64,000 nt of DNA. Source: Siniperca chuatsi (Eukaryota; Chordata; Actinopteri; Centrarchiformes; Sinipercidae). Every line of letters begins with the position of its first letter. Position 1 is the stretch's first letter. The position numbers and the translations under genes were made by a program. This document shows positions 33,815 through 47,689 of the stretch, one piece after another. The notes under the pieces were generated by a model. The model was not told where the DNA came from and did no database searches. It saw only the letters and a program-made list of their open reading frames with translations. Location of the stretch: contig NC_058058.1 of NCBI RefSeq assembly GCF_020085105.1, forward strand, positions 661,359 through 725,358, in the 5' to 3' direction.

Positions 33815-34275
33815 CTCTGGAGGCAGAAATACCTGCTGAAAGCAACAGAAGGAGAGAAGAGAGAGACAAGAAAGCACAAAACTACGGAGAGAGAAGATGT
33901 CGAGTTAGTAACATGCAGTAATGGGATAAACATGCATACAGAGGGAGAGGAGAGAGGTGCATCATGGGAAGTCTCCCGGCAGTCTAGGCCTATAGCAGCA
34001 TAACTAAGGGATGGTTCAGGACTCACCCAAACCAGCCCTAACTATAAGCTTTATCACAGAGGAAAGTCTTAAGCCTACTCTTAAATGTGGAGATGGTGTC
34101 TGCCTCCCGAACCCAAACTGGGACCTGGTTCCACAGGAGAGGAGCTTGATAACTGAAGGCTCTGGCTCCTGGTCTACTTTTGGAGACTCTAGGAACCACA
34201 AGTAACCCTGCATCCTGGGAGTGCAGTGTTAGTTGGGTAATAAGGTATTATGAGATCTTTAAGATACGATGGTGC

Positions 34276-34471
34276 CAACACGGGGGCAGCAGGTGGCCCA
34301 CAACCACAGATCCAGACTCTGCAGGAACACGGGGGCAGCAGGTGGCCCACAACCACAGATCCAGACTCTGCAGGAACATGGGGGCAGCAGGAGGCCCACA
34401 ACCACAGATCCAGACTCTGCAGGAACACGGGGGCAGCAGGTGGCCCACAACCAAAGATCCAGACTCTGCAG
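34276..34471 (+). repeat. 49-bp minisatellite, array 2 (4 units)
   Basis: Same unit as 33571-33814, exactly 196 bp. It directly abuts the RT C-terminal sequence of the duplicated LINE block at 34270. Confidence 0.95.
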
Positions 34472-35119
34472 CTCTGGAGGCAGAAATACCTGCTGAAATC
34501 GACAGAAGGAGAGAGGAGGGAGACGAGAAAGCACAAAACTACGGGAGAGAGAAGATGTCGAGTTAGTAACATGCAGTAATGGGATAAACGTGCATACAGA
34601 CGGAGAGGGAGAGGAGGAGAGAGGAAAGAGGTGCATCATGGGAAGTCTCCCGGCAGTCTAGGCCTATAGCAGCATAACTAAGGGATGTTTCAGGAATCAC
34701 CTGAGCCAGCCCTAACTATAAGCTTTATCAAAGAGGAAAGTCTTAATCCTACTCTTAAATGTGGAGATGGTGTCTGCCTCCCGAACCCAAACTGGGACCT
34801 GGTTCCACAGGAGAGGAGCTTGATAACTGAAGGCTCTGGCTCCTGGTCTACTTTTGGAGACTCTAGGAACCACAAGTAACCCTGCATCCTGGGAGTGCAG
34901 TGTTAGTTGGGTAATAAGGTATTATGAGATCTTTAAGATACGATGGTGCCAGACCATTTGGAGCTTTGTAGGTGAGGAGAAGGATTTTAAATGTTATTCT
35001 GGATTTTACAGGGAGCCAGTGCAGAGAAGCTAATATTGGAGAGAGATGATCTCTTTTCTTAGTTCTTGTCAGTACACGTGCCGCAGCATTCTGGATCAAC
35101 TGGAGAGTCTTAAGGGACT

Positions 35120-35507
35120 TTAAAGGTCCAGTGTGGAGGATTTAGTGGCATCTAGTGGTGAAATTGCAGTTTGCAACCATTTGCACAGTGCTCGCCTCAC
35201 CCTCCCCTTCCCAGCGTGTAGAAGAAACTACGGTGGCCAAAAAACTCGCAAAAAATGCGAACAGCCCTCTCTAGAGCCGGTGTTTAGTTTGTCCGTTCTG
35301 GGCTACTGTAGAAACATGGCGGTGCAACATGGCAGCCTCCGTGGAAGGGGACCCGCTCCCTCTGTAGATATAAAGGCTGATTCTAATGTAACGAAAAAAC
35401 AATAATTCTTATTTTCAGGTGATTAAACACTAATGAAAACATACTTAAATATTATATTCTATTTCTACCGACAGCTGCTCCTGAATGTTTCACGCTGGAC
35501 CTTCAAC
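35120..35507 (+). mobile_element. TTAA-flanked MITE (family M2), copy 1
   Basis: The left end TTAAAGGTCCAGTGTGGAGG and right end (reverse complement TTGAAGGTCCAGCGTG) form short terminal inverted repeats. The interior has GATTTAGTGGCATCTAGTGG and GAAACATGGCGGTGC. This is one of the most abundant teleost MITEs, probably piggyBac-like from the TTAA target. 35508-35750 shows no gene. Confidence 0.8.
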
Positions 35508-35799
35508 AGGACTCCTGCAGAATCTCAAATATTTTCATAACAGCTATCTTTATATGAAGACGAGCCTGAAAGTTCACTGAGGCCACCATAAAGACAACAG
35601 AAGTCGAATTATGCAAAATAACGTCGATCTGAATTGAGGAAAATCTCCAAAAATATAAATACGGTGATAGCGCTTCACGGTCGACAAGAACCACGAGGCA
35701 GAGTACGCCCAGGTAACTCGGACCAATCCTCCATCCGGACCGAAACCTCAGGTGTGGCCTCTGAAGAACTATAACGTGAAATCAGAAGTCATCCACATG

Positions 35800-36070
35800 A
35801 AGGGCGGATTATCAACATGGTCAGATGAAGTGGTGTCGCTACAAGCCACGGTTACCAGCCTTCAATGCCAGATGGTTAACTTTAAAAGACCGATGCGAGA
35901 ACACGGAGGGGAGAATGAGACGGCGCAAGATCCGAATAGTCGGCATTGATGAGCAACCGGACTCGAGCTCCCCTGAAGCGGTTTCTAAAGTTATCAGAGA
36001 AGTTCTGCAGATCGCAGGAAATCGGGAGACCGCGAGAAGCCACAGGTGATCGTTGCCAAGTTACTCCGGA
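35800..36070 (+). mobile_element. L1-like LINE ORF1 relic
   Basis: Frames around 35825-36049 read LKDRCENTEGRMRRRKIRIV and SSSPEAVSKVIREVLQ, followed by ETARSHR. This is the coiled-coil-to-RRM transition of L1-class ORF1p in fish. A frame change occurs near 35830-35880. 36071-37128 is AT-rich with no gene I can support. Confidence 0.6.
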
Positions 36071-37128
36071 GCTTCTCTTGCACTGCCACACACTGTACAG
36101 CAGACTCTCATGTTTGGTATGTTAACGGCAAAGAGGATAAACTAGTCTCAGGGAAACAGCCTGAGAGGCTTTGAAGCAACACACGTTTTTCATGAAACAT
36201 TTGAGAGTAGCTGGGGCCCGAATGTTAGACACCTTAACTTTCCCGAATGTTAGCTGAAGTCTGCTGCTTGATGTCCAGTTTTGCTGTTCTTTGCCATATG
36301 CTTTATTTTTATTGATAGGCTGAAACACTGTTGTATTCTAGTCTGGCTTGAGTTTTGTTGTTTTTGAATGTGGGGTGTGTGTTTGAAAGTCTGTTTGTAG
36401 ATGTTATTTTTTTCTGTTAGTGTGATGAAAATTAAATAATATCTATATATAGTTTTTAGAGCGGTGTTTTGAGTCCTCTTGATGTGGTTTTATGCATCTC
36501 ATCGGTCTCTCCCTATTTTTGAAGTTTTAAATATTTTATCTTAACTTTTACATTTTAAAGACACTTGAAATGTGTGTATGTATATATCTAAAAAATTCAA
36601 ATAGTGTAGATTAAGGCAACACCTCCACTTTGTTTAGCAGTAACATGGCCATTGGCGGTCGAGCTTCAAAATAGACTGCTGGGTTGGAGCTGAACCAGTC
36701 CAGCACATGGAGACGGTTTCATACTGTCTTTGCTGTAACTCTCGCAGAAGCAGAAGGCCTTTGAGCATTAAGGGGAATATGACACCAAGTAAAGACAATA
36801 TTTTATTATGCTTATAAAAAAGGGGAATTAATGTACATTCAGAATTAATGTTTACATTTCGATAAAGTTTTGGGTTTGCTGAGTTTTCTCGAGGACCTTC
36901 CTGCCAGTTAGATGAAGTATCCAGTCTGAGCGGTTCGTGGAGTAAAAGTAACAGTCTTCTATAGTCGGGAGTCAAAGCTCAGTGAACCGAGTTAGACAAA
37001 AACACTGTTAGTGTGTCCGCAGAAGCTCTGAGTGTTTTGTGTTTTTGTGCACAAGAGGAGAAAAACCATTTCAGCAGTTTGAACGAACCGTTTCAGATGC
37101 AGATACTCTTTCGTAGAACACACAGGTG

Positions 37129-38653
<1,525 letters not shown>

Positions 38654-39389
38654 CTGCAGGACACAGTGAAAGACAGACAGACACACATTATAAAAAACGT
38701 ACCTTTGTTGTCCAAAGCGACACTAATCCAGTGACTGACGTATGTCTTGAACTCTAAAGCGACGCTTCCGTTACTTTGGTGGCGCAGTTGAACTGAACGC
38801 ATTTACACTGAAGGTGGAAGCAGAAGTGTTTGGGTTGTTCACTGCTGCCCTCTGCGACAGATGAAGGTCGTCTGTGTGAAAGTTCTTCAGTCTCTAAAAC
38901 ACGAGTTCGGTTATAACGCCGTCTTTGTGAAGAAATAACACGAACGTAGCTTCTGTCCGACCTCCACAGTCCGGATCCCAGTTTGTTGTTGGAGCAGCTG
39001 ATAACAGAGCTGACGTCTAGCCGTTAAAACTGGACTGAAATGAGTTGAAAAGTAGGTTTTTTAAGATTATAATGCTTAATGTTAATGACTTGTGACGACT
39101 ATATGTCCAACATGTAAAAGGTTCTACAGTGGAGGCCCCGCCTCGCCTGAACTACCCTTCTGAGTCAGTATTAGTCATTTTTTACTCATGTAGCCAACAA
39201 CTGAGGCTAAAGCTAACAGGTCGAGCTAAACGTCAGCATCCTCACCAGCTGATGCTCCATGTAGAGGACAGACTCGCTCCCTGTCTTTCAAAGCTGTGAT
39301 CATACCTGAGTGCGAGGGGGCAGGTTTGGCCTCAGCGTGCGTGATGTTATTTTACGTGACAGTTATAACAATCATTTTGAGTTCCACAT

Positions 39390-39500
39390 ATCAGGAGGAA
39401 ATCAACAACCTGCTGCTCGACGTCAGCGAAACCAAGCAGCTGATCGTTGATTTTAGGAAAAAGGAGGCGAAGGCAGCGGTGGGCGAGTCTCTTTGGCTCA
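39390..39500 (+). mobile_element. LINE RT fragment (L2/Rex1-like)
   Basis: Frame reads NNLLLDVSETKQLIVDFRKK, the RT segment that follows the catalytic YADD region in L2/Rex1-type LINEs (compare QLNATKSKELIVDLRR at 2545-2600). It sits in the intron of locus G. The rest of that intron (38654-41969) has no gene that I can support. Confidence 0.5.
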
Positions 39501-41969
39501 GGAAGGTTCCTGACTGAGTGAAATGACCCGGAAGTATCTCAGCGGCAGCCATGATAAGAGCTGGTCGAATCCTCTAAACGCCAAGGAAAGCTGCTTCAAC
39601 GCTTCCTCTCTTATCTCCTTTAGGACAGGACACGCCGGACCATCCTTTACCAAAGGAGAGAAATGCCGCCCCACAATCCCTTGCGGCAGCGACGCGCCAT
39701 TGTAGTTTCCCCACTAAGTGTAGAAACAACAGAGCACCTGTTTCAGGCTCGTGACACGATCCAAAACTTATGGAAGCCCCTGCGTGATTGGCTGAGCTCC
39801 AGATCCATAAATATAGATTTCTTCTCCCGTTAGGAGTAATCTTGAAGAAGCACGTTGGATTACTAGTTAACGATATCGCCACCATAACAAAATACTGCTC
39901 GTGGTTCTTTTGTTTCCTGTCAAACTACTGCCGTCTGATCATCGGGGTAAACGTCCCCATTAAGCCGTTAAACGTCCTCATTTGTGCCGAGTGATGTTTC
40001 TTCCAATGAAGCTGCTCGTTACACAAATGACACTTTTATTGTAAGCCAATCAGATTTGTCGATATCGAGTCATCGGCACGTGTGTGACACGATCCCGAAG
40101 AAGGTTCGGTTTCCTCAGAAGGCAACAGTTTTTACATACTTCTACTCCTGTTTTGACAAACGCTCATTTGTTGTCGAAATTGAAGTAATTCGTGTTCTGA
40201 ATGAGACGAATGTTAGAATATTACTCGAATTACTTTTGAAATGAAGATATGAGTTTTAGCATGTTAGCAAACAGACCGCGTGCTGCATCAGTACAGCAGC
40301 CGGTTCACTGCAACGACACAGTTTACGTTACTGCGTGCAGTTTATATTATTACGCTGTTAAATAGACAATAAATGTGTATGTTTATCTTTATTTAGTTTG
40401 TAACTAACTTTTTTACCTGGTGGGCGTAAAGGGACGCCTGCAGAACAGTCACACTGTCTGGAAGTGAAGGAGCTAATAGCTTCTCGTGTCACGTCAGCGC
40501 ACCACTTATAGATTTATTTCATACAGGTGTTTTAATGTCACGTGCGTGAGAATAAAATAAAACTTCACTGACGTTCCCATTAAACCCACCTGACTGCGTT
40601 TCGATGGCGATTTTCTCCATTTTGACCTTTGAACCATTTTCCTCCCTAATTTTGACGTCAGCTGACGAATCAGCTCCGCCACTCAGATAACTGATACTCA
40701 CATTTAAATATGATATATTATACATGTGACTGTAGACACTGTGGCCTACGTTTAGCCCAGGAGAAGGTGGGAACTGCAGAGATGTTGGCTTCTTTCTTGT
40801 TTATTTGGCTCAAGTTATCGGCTGATGACGCGCGAGCTTCGAGGTGTTGCGACTGAAGTCGCCTCACGATCAACTGAATGTTTTAAAATGTGTTTTTACA
40901 GTGTTTCAAACCACCAGCCGACACGTTTAAACTGAATTTAAGTTACTGTTTAACTGTAAATCCTGACACCGACTCGTTTACTATCCTCAGAACATCAGCG
41001 TTGAACCTGCAAACTGTTTTCAAAAGCCAACAGGACGCCACAGCACGGAGACGCAGACCGAACGCCGACACGTACGGAAAGATGAAGCGCCGAAGAGTCG
41101 TTCCCGCTGTCGTTCTGATTTAGTTCGTAAATAGTTTTTTGGCTGCTTTCCAGAGAAGACGGGTTGTGACACGGCAAACAGGCCGGTCTCGCGTCTTTAT
41201 CGGACGGGAGCGGAGACAGAAAGGAAACAGATAAGAGGTCACACATGCGAGCAGGACAGGCTGTGTTGTTAAGATGTTTTAAAATATCTATTTATTCATC
41301 AACAAATCATGAAGTGGGCTTATTTGGACTTAACGGGTACGTTAAGCCCAAACCAGACTTCTGCCATATTTTGACAAATTAAACAATAAAAACATTTGAA
41401 GTTGGTAGAAATGAGTTATTGACACTTTTAACTGAAATGTTCTCAGTATACATTAAAAATGTCTGAAAAAAGACATTTGGGGGTTTTAATAGGGGCGTTT
41501 ATCCTCCTTTTATTACTTTAATCTCAATAAAGTTAATTCAAGTCTTCGTGCTCTTTAGTGACGTCACTGGCGGGCTGTAGTTCCACCTGAAGCAGGTGTT
41601 TCCGCAGCATCCGGGTCACTGGCTCAGCAGACAACAACGAAGGTAACGCAATGCTTGGTTTGACAGCATCTAAAACTACAGCTCCCATAAGGCTTTGCTG
41701 CCGCTGCTTTGTGTAAGGCTCGTGGGAGTTGCGGTTGTTACCTGCTAACAAAGTATTTGTTGTTTTATCTTAGTTTGAATAAAGGTATTTTCATATTTTA
41801 CTGCGCAGTACTGTAGTATATCTCACTGTGTCTCGGGCTGCGGACAGAAAACGTCAGAAAAATGTTTCGGTTTAGTAAAAACTCCGATGTTAGCGATGCT
41901 AGCTAACATTAGCATGTCTGCCGCCTCCGGGCGCTCCGGGTCCTCCGGGCGCGGGGAGCGGGGACTGAC

Positions 41970-42255
41970 CTGCTCTGTGCAGCCTGACTTCGGGCTTCAG
42001 CACGGCATCGAGCAGCCTCCTCTGGCGGCGGATCTCCCGCTCTGACCGCTCGGCTCTGTCTTCGTACTCCGCCACCGTTTCCTCAAACAGCCCGACGATC
42101 TCCTCCGCAGCCGCCGCGAGCCGCTCGGTGAGCAGCGCTCTCAGCGCCGGGATTTCAGCCGCTTCTCGTCCTTTTTCCACCCGCAGCAGAAAGTCTTCCG
42201 CGGCGGCGCTGATCCGCTCCTGTACCGACACCCGCAGCAGCTGCACGGCGCACAT
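41970..42255 (-). CDS. ZNF locus G: exon 1 with duplicated helical motif
   Basis: Starts ATG 42255 (MCAVQLLRVSVQERISA), AAEDFLLRVEKGREAAE, then a second, family-like unit ALLTERLAAAAEEIVGLFEE, YEDRAERSEREIRRQRRLL, KPEVRLHRA+G and CAG|GT donor at 41970/41969, phase 1 after 286 nt. It is about 31 codons longer than the F exon because the ERxxAAAE(E/D) helix occurs twice. An upstream in-frame ATG at 42300 exists (MFTSPLALC...), but the internal MCAVQ fits the family. The region is very GC/CpG-rich, suggesting a CpG island promoter. Partner exon 2 starts at 38653. Confidence 0.75.
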
Positions 42256-42534
42256 CGTCCCCCGGTTCTGCGGACAAAGAGCCAGCGGGGACGTAAACAC
42301 ACACGGAGTTCCGCGTCGACGACGCTTCGCCCGGACGGCAGCGAAGCGAACAGCGAACCCTGCTGGACTGGAGGGAGAACAGCGATCGATATTTATTGGC
42401 TAATGAGTTTCTGTGATCATCACATTAGAAACATCAGCTGTTCTGTTAATAAAACAAGTAGAGTCACTGTGAACCTTTCAGCTCTGGAACTGCAGTCCTG
42501 TGCGAGGAGACTTTATGTTTAAATGTTATTATAT

Positions 42535-43880
42535 TGCAGAGATGTTAATGATCAGTGTGCAGTTTAGTGACTTCGGGTCATACAGACTGACCCTTAGAGG
42601 GAGGAGTTAAAGAGTCTGATGGCCACAGGCAGGAATGACTTCCTGTGGGAGGTCAGTGCCACCGGTCTGTAGTCCTCGGAGCCACCGGGACGTGGCGTCT
42701 TCGGCACAGGAACGAGGCAAGATGTCTTCCACAGAATGGGGACCCTTTGAAGACTCAGGCTCAGGTTGAAGACATGCTGAAGGACTCCACATAGCTGGGG
42801 GCACAGGCTTTTAGCACCCGGGGCTAACGCCATCGGGGCCTGCAGCCTTGTGTTGAGTGGAGCTTCATCAGCTGTCCTCTCACCTGGTCAGCAGTCAGGC
42901 ACACAGCAGAGGTTACAGGTGGGGGAGAGGGGGAGTCGTCGGTCTGGAGAGGGCCGTTAGCCTGATGGGGAGGGGGAGCAGAGTACTCAGAGGAGTCTGA
43001 GGGCCGACAGCAGCTGAGTTAGAGGGGGATGAGCAGGAGCCGGTGTGTCGAATCTGTTAAAGAACAGATTCAGTTCGTTGGCCCTGTCCAAGCTGCCTTC
43101 AACTCCTCTGCTGCCAGTCGGTCTGAAGCCAGTGATGGTCTTCATGCCGCTCCAGACCTCCCTCATGTTGTTCTGCTGGAGTTTCTCTCCAGCTTCCTCC
43201 TGTACTTCTCTTTGGCCTCCTGATTTTCACCTTCAGGTCGGCCTGGATTGCCCTCACCTCCTCCCTATAACCATCAGTAAAGGCCCTCCTCTTGGCATTT
43301 AGAATGTCCTTGATGTCCTTTGTAACCCACGGTTTGTTATTTGGGTAACAATGGACCATCTTAGTTGGGACATTGCAGTCCACACAGAAGTTAATGTAGC
43401 CAGTGATGCACTCAGTGAGCCATCAGTGTCCTCTCCATGAGGCTCACAGAGTGCATCCCAGTTTGTCACCTCACCTCCAAAACATTGACCATCTTCACTG
43501 TCCTTGTGGGCTGGCTTTAACCAACCAGAGGCACATAGCAGGGTTTAAGGTGAACCAGGTTGTGGTCTGAACTACCCAGAGGGGGGAGGGGGGAAGAGCT
43601 GTATGCGTCCTTAACGTTGGCATACAGCAGGTCCAGTGTCCTCTCCTCCCTAGTAGGACAGCTCACATACTGGGTGAAATTAGTCAGTGTTGTTGAAACA
43701 CTGACATGGTTGAAGTCACCTGAGATTAATATGAGTGCACTCGGGTGTTGAGTCTGGAGCTGCGCTGTGGCGGTGTGAGTGGCGTTGCACGCTGATGCCG
43801 GGTTAGCAGAGGGGGGGATGTAAACAGCCACAACGATGGCTCTTTCGTAAAGAGCATACTTTAAATTACACTTACACACA
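42535..43880 (-). mobile_element. L2/Rex1-Maui-like LINE, internally deleted, minus
   Basis: Minus-strand order: endonuclease domain at 43879-43517 (YIPPSANPASACN, LISGDFNHVS, LDLLYANVKDAYSS, GSSDHNLVHLKPC), linker (LNAKRRAFTDGYREEVRAIQ) at 43383-43099, then the start of RT (CGVLQHVFNLSLSLQRVPIL, KTSCLVPVPKTPRPGGSED) up to about 42655. It then jumps straight to the extreme C-terminus SHRKSFLPVAIRLFNSSL and 3' UTR. The catalytic RT core is deleted. Same family as 1415-3507, and it supplies the endonuclease that copy lacks. The 3' tail is cut near 42535. Confidence 0.85.
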
Positions 43881-45759
43881 AGTTACCCAAGTTTGGAAGA
43901 AAAAGGGAAAGTTTAAAGCAACGGCAACAGGCAGCATGCACGTTGGCGCATGCGCACTATATTCTCTACTTGTATACTTTTTATGTTATTATATAATTTC
44001 AACCCTGTTTGTTTTTCTTTTCAACAACATCTGTTCTGTTGTTACTTCCTGTGTATAAATCGAAAACATCCTTTCTTACGAGGTTTGACTCTGTTTTGGA
44101 CAGGAAACCTTAACTTGGATTGTAAAGCATTGCGTTTGTTGTACTCATCTGCAGTGCGTTATAAATAAAGCTGGTTTTAAAAAAAACCCGCCTAGCGTCA
44201 GTGCAGTCGGGCTCTGATGAATTCTCCTTCACATCTTTCAACATCAGGCCCTGCTGTCCGTCAGAGGCTCCAACAGGTGAAGTTCGTTAGACGGAAGTTT
44301 GAGCATCTTCTACAACCAGAGACTGTGCTACTAGCACCTCCATGGTCAATACCAGTGTGGTGTCATCATTCATGCATCTGCGAGGTTAATGTTTGCTCGT
44401 TCTGTCGTCGACCACCACAAAATGTGCTGCAAATTAAATAGCACACTAGCAAGCAGCAGAACTGTAGCCAGGAGCAGAAAATGAAGCGTTTCAGTATCCG
44501 AAGTTGATCCATTCGGTCCAATAACGTTTGGAATTTGGTATTAGAGAGAGGCCGGTGAGGAGGAGGCTGCTGTCAAAGTGCACTGCAGTTCTGCATTTGG
44601 TGCAAGAAAACACATCCACGGTCAGGTCGCAGTTATGTAGGGCCTATATAAAACTCCTGCTGCCTCGTTAGTTTCGTATTAAAATCTCAGTGATAGTTTG
44701 ACGTTTTACTGAAAAATGTCATATAACTAATTACAGTTAATATTTACTAGGACTGTTGTTCAGCTTGTGTGATTTCTTTATTCCCAACATCTTCTGTAAA
44801 CACATGGAAACACTGCTGCTTTGCAAAACATCATAAACCTGTTATGAACAGAAATGACTAAGTCAGAAACTGATGCAGCTGATTACAAAGTGCCGACATG
44901 TTGCAGTTATCTGCCGAAGACGCTTCGCCTCGCTGAAGCGAGTCTGCAGGTGTTTCTGATGGTTTGTAAAAAGCAGTAAAGCGCTGAGCTACAACTGGCG
45001 GCCGATCCACGATCGTTTGGTCTAAAGTGTACAAGGCAGGTGCTTCCTATTTAAATCCCCCGCCCGCTCCCCCTCTGCTCTCCACGTGACGTCAGCTGTT
45101 ACGTGATACCGAGGGGAAACGCTGATGACGCAGCCGGCGTGTCGCAGCTGGATGGCGCCATTAGGAAAGAAAATACAGAACAGGCTAAATTTTTCTGGTT
45201 AATTTCATGCTGAATAACTTCATTTGAAGTCATATTAAAATGCGTAGAAAGTAGAAACTAATTAATCTGCTCATTTCAAATATTTAATCATTTATTAAGC
45301 TTACTGACTGGATTCAGCTTTGTGGCCGGCGGAGAACCTGTGACGTGATATTGCATTTGTTCTGTTTATTACTGCATTGTGATAACTGCTTGATTTTACA
45401 TGAATGCAGGAAAACTAATGAAACAGGAAGAAAGAAAACATATTTACATGTACGTAATATTTTGGAAGCAGAGGAGGATTTCTGGCACAACTTCAGTGAG
45501 AAGAGAAAAAGTGCGAAGAGGTCAAAACTCCAAAAAATATCTAAAAAGACCAGTATATATTCATTCTAGTTGTTTAATACGAGGTAATGTATCAGGTTTT
45601 TTTATTTTCATGCTCATTTGATCTGAAGACTCGTTTCCAGAAGTCAGTAAGAACCAGGATCAGAAGCGAAACAATACCCAACACTGAACGTGAGGCCTCT
45701 GCTGTCGAACAGCGACGTTCTTACTCTTTGGTTCTCATCTCAAAACACGTTCAACGTTT
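43881..45759. other. Spacer; promoter-like CpG patch near 45.06-45.16 kb
   Basis: No gene can be supported. A GC-rich patch has CACGTGACGTCA at 45083-45094 (E-box overlapping a full CRE), TTACGTGA at 45099-45106 and TGATGACGCAGC near 45123. It is followed by GATGGCGCCATTAGG. This looks like a promoter whose transcript I could not identify in either direction. Confidence 0.3.
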
Positions 45760-46540
45760 CAACTACGGTTGGCTACCGCGCACATTTGATCCGGTACCTT
45801 TTTTCGGTACTCTGTAATAACAAAAATGTAGTTTCAGTTGTAAAAAAATGAGTCCAAACTTCTGGATTTCAACATGTTATTTATTTAGAACATTTTACCT
45901 CACTGCCTCACTTAAAGTTTAGTCGTCCATGGAGGTAAGTTAACTTCCTCCTGCCGGCTGCAGCTGCAGCTAACGTTAGCTGCAGCCGTGCTAACGTTAG
46001 CTGCAGCCGTGCTAACGTTAGCTGCGGGGACTTGGCTTTGAGACTAGCAGACACGGTACCCTCTTCAGTGTTTCCTCAGGTCAGACGTGTCGCCCCCGTC
46101 AGCTTATGCAGTGAGTGTTTTCTGCCGTGAGTTTTGAAAAGTGTAACAACACTTGCGACCGCTTCCAGCTCGCCCCTTTTACACAGCGATCCCGCAATAC
46201 TGCCGTAAAGAAGAGCCGTCGTTACGCCAGCTTTGCCGCACAGCGTGGGATTCAGACAGCGGGAAGTACCCCCTCAAAGTAGGCGGGCTGATCGTCATAG
46301 CGACGCTGTTCCAGCAGTTGGGAAACAACGGGAGCTTTGCTTTGGTGCTGAGAAGCTGCAGCCTTTATTCACGGACCTCCACTGTTCACTTACTGCTCGG
46401 CTTCTCCTCTGCATTCACCGTCACTCTGCCGCTCGCTCTCTTTCTCTCTATGCTTTACTCTCTCACCCAGATGCGCTCTCAGGTACCGAAACCTGGCACC
46501 GACTGATTTAACGTGAATCGGTACTCGGTAGTAAGGGTTT
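45760..46540. mobile_element. Non-autonomous DNA transposon (MITE family M1), copy 2, inverted
   Basis: Reverse complement of 15806-16396 over most of its length, with ends GGTTGGCTACCGCG...GGTACC and AATCGGTACTCGGTAGTAAGG. It has extra material including three GCTAACGTTAGCTGCAG units (45968-46030). Its right edge abuts the broken 3' end of ZNF H exon 2. Confidence 0.6.
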
Positions 46541-47555
46541 GGTTTTGATGAAGCCGTGAGGACCGACGGCCGACACAGTCGTGGTTTTTGACGTCTTTAT
46601 ACCAAGTGAATCTTTTCTCACAAACACTGCGGCTTCATCGTTTCTCTCCTGTGTGGATGCTCATGTGCTGAGTCAGACTTCCTGCTTGTGTGAAACGTTT
46701 GCTACAAACCGAGCAGCTGAATGGTTTCTCTCCCGTGTGAGTTCTCATGTGCAGCTGCAAAGTGGCCTTCTGTTTGAATCTTTTCCCACACACTGAGCAG
46801 CTGAAGGGTTTCTCTCCTGTGTGGATTCTCATGTGTTTCACCATGTGGTCACTCCGCGTGAAGTGTTTCTTACAAAATGAGCAGCTGAACGGTTTCTCTC
46901 CTGAATGAAATCTCATGTGACGAACTAAGTTTCCCTTGTGAGGGAATCTTTTCCCGCAGACGGAGCAGCTGAACAGTTTCTCTCCGGTGTGGACTGCCAT
47001 GTGTATTGTCAGATATCCCTTTTGACTAAATCTTCTGCCACACTCAGTGCAGCTGAACGATTTCCTGCATTCATTACAACTCATTCCACTCGCTGGTACG
47101 TTATTATTTTTCAGAGAGTTTAAACCTGACCGAGGGTCTCTGGTCTCCTCCCAACCATCATCACTGATTTCAGTCTCAGGTTCAGAAGCATCTGAAGTCT
47201 TGACATCAGTGTCAGGTTGTAAATGTGTATCTGGATCTGAGTTCCTGGCTGGTCCTGGTCCTCCACAGTCCTCTCCATCAGCTCCTGTTTCCATCTGTTC
47301 AGTTTGGCTTTGATGAAGCTGTGAGGACTGAGGTTTCTCTTCATCTTCTTCACTCTTCACAGGGACAGGAGTGAATGGGAATTTGGTGATATCGGCCTCC
47401 TCCAGCCCTCTCGAGCTGCTCTCCCTCCTGACTGGTCCAGAGCTCCTCCTGTTCCTCTTTAATGTGTGGGGGCACTGGGTCCTGGTCCAGACTGGGGCTC
47501 CAGTCCTGCTGCTCAGGGGGAACCTCTTCTCTACTCAGCGACAGCTGCTGGACGT
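46541..47555 (-). pseudogene. ZNF locus H: exon 2, frameshifted and stopped in last finger
   Basis: Acceptor TGTCCTGCAG|AC at 47556/47555. The spliced frame starts [27 protein letters not shown], then at about 47413 CTCGAGAGGGCTGG replaces CTCCGAGGGCTGG (one base longer). The frame ends IHSCPCEE-stop at 47350. In the next frame (Met 47360 to stop 46635) lie [10 protein letters not shown] and six canonical fingers with helix -1/3/6 Q/Y/I, H/N/R, R/H/K, Q/T/L, Q/S/Q (first five complete readings). The last finger begins TGEKR and meets an in-frame TGA at 46635-46637 where paralogues have TAT. The remainder to about 46541 (FTWYKDVKNHDC, GRRSSRLHQNQ) is untranslated and cut by MITE M1. Two independent lesions make true pseudogenisation likely. 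Confidence 0.75.
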
Positions 47556-47689
47556 CTGCAGGACACACCGAAAGACAGAAACACATTGAGGAAAACTGAT
47601 TTCGTGCTAACTGGGGGTGGAAGCGTCTTCGTATTGGGACCAGTTAAGAGCAGCTGAGCGTCAGTTTCAAATCTGAATTTTACATTTTG

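Larger units (their letters stand above)
33310..35110 (-). mobile_element. L2-like LINE 3' end with internal tandem duplication
   Basis: Minus strand: RT C-terminal frame at 35099-34863 (MIQNAAARVLTRTKKRDHLS, LHWLPVKSRITFKILLLTYK, PSYLKDL), then frames reading PLLWNQVPVWVREADT and STFKSRLKTFL, a long 3' UTR with 49-bp minisatellites, and a terminal part with (TTA)n (33449-33486) and AATATTAACACTACAATTAC. About 674 bp (34206-34880 against 33530-34206) occurs twice in tandem, with the junction inside the minisatellite. The very 3' terminus seen at 58000 is shortened here. Confidence 0.75.

Noticed and set aside
33408-34639. Many long open frames on both strands (proline/cysteine-rich, repeated SGSVVVGHLLPPC-like)
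   Set aside because: They come from a 49-bp minisatellite whose length shifts the frame each unit, so all frames stay open. No start context, domain or codon bias.
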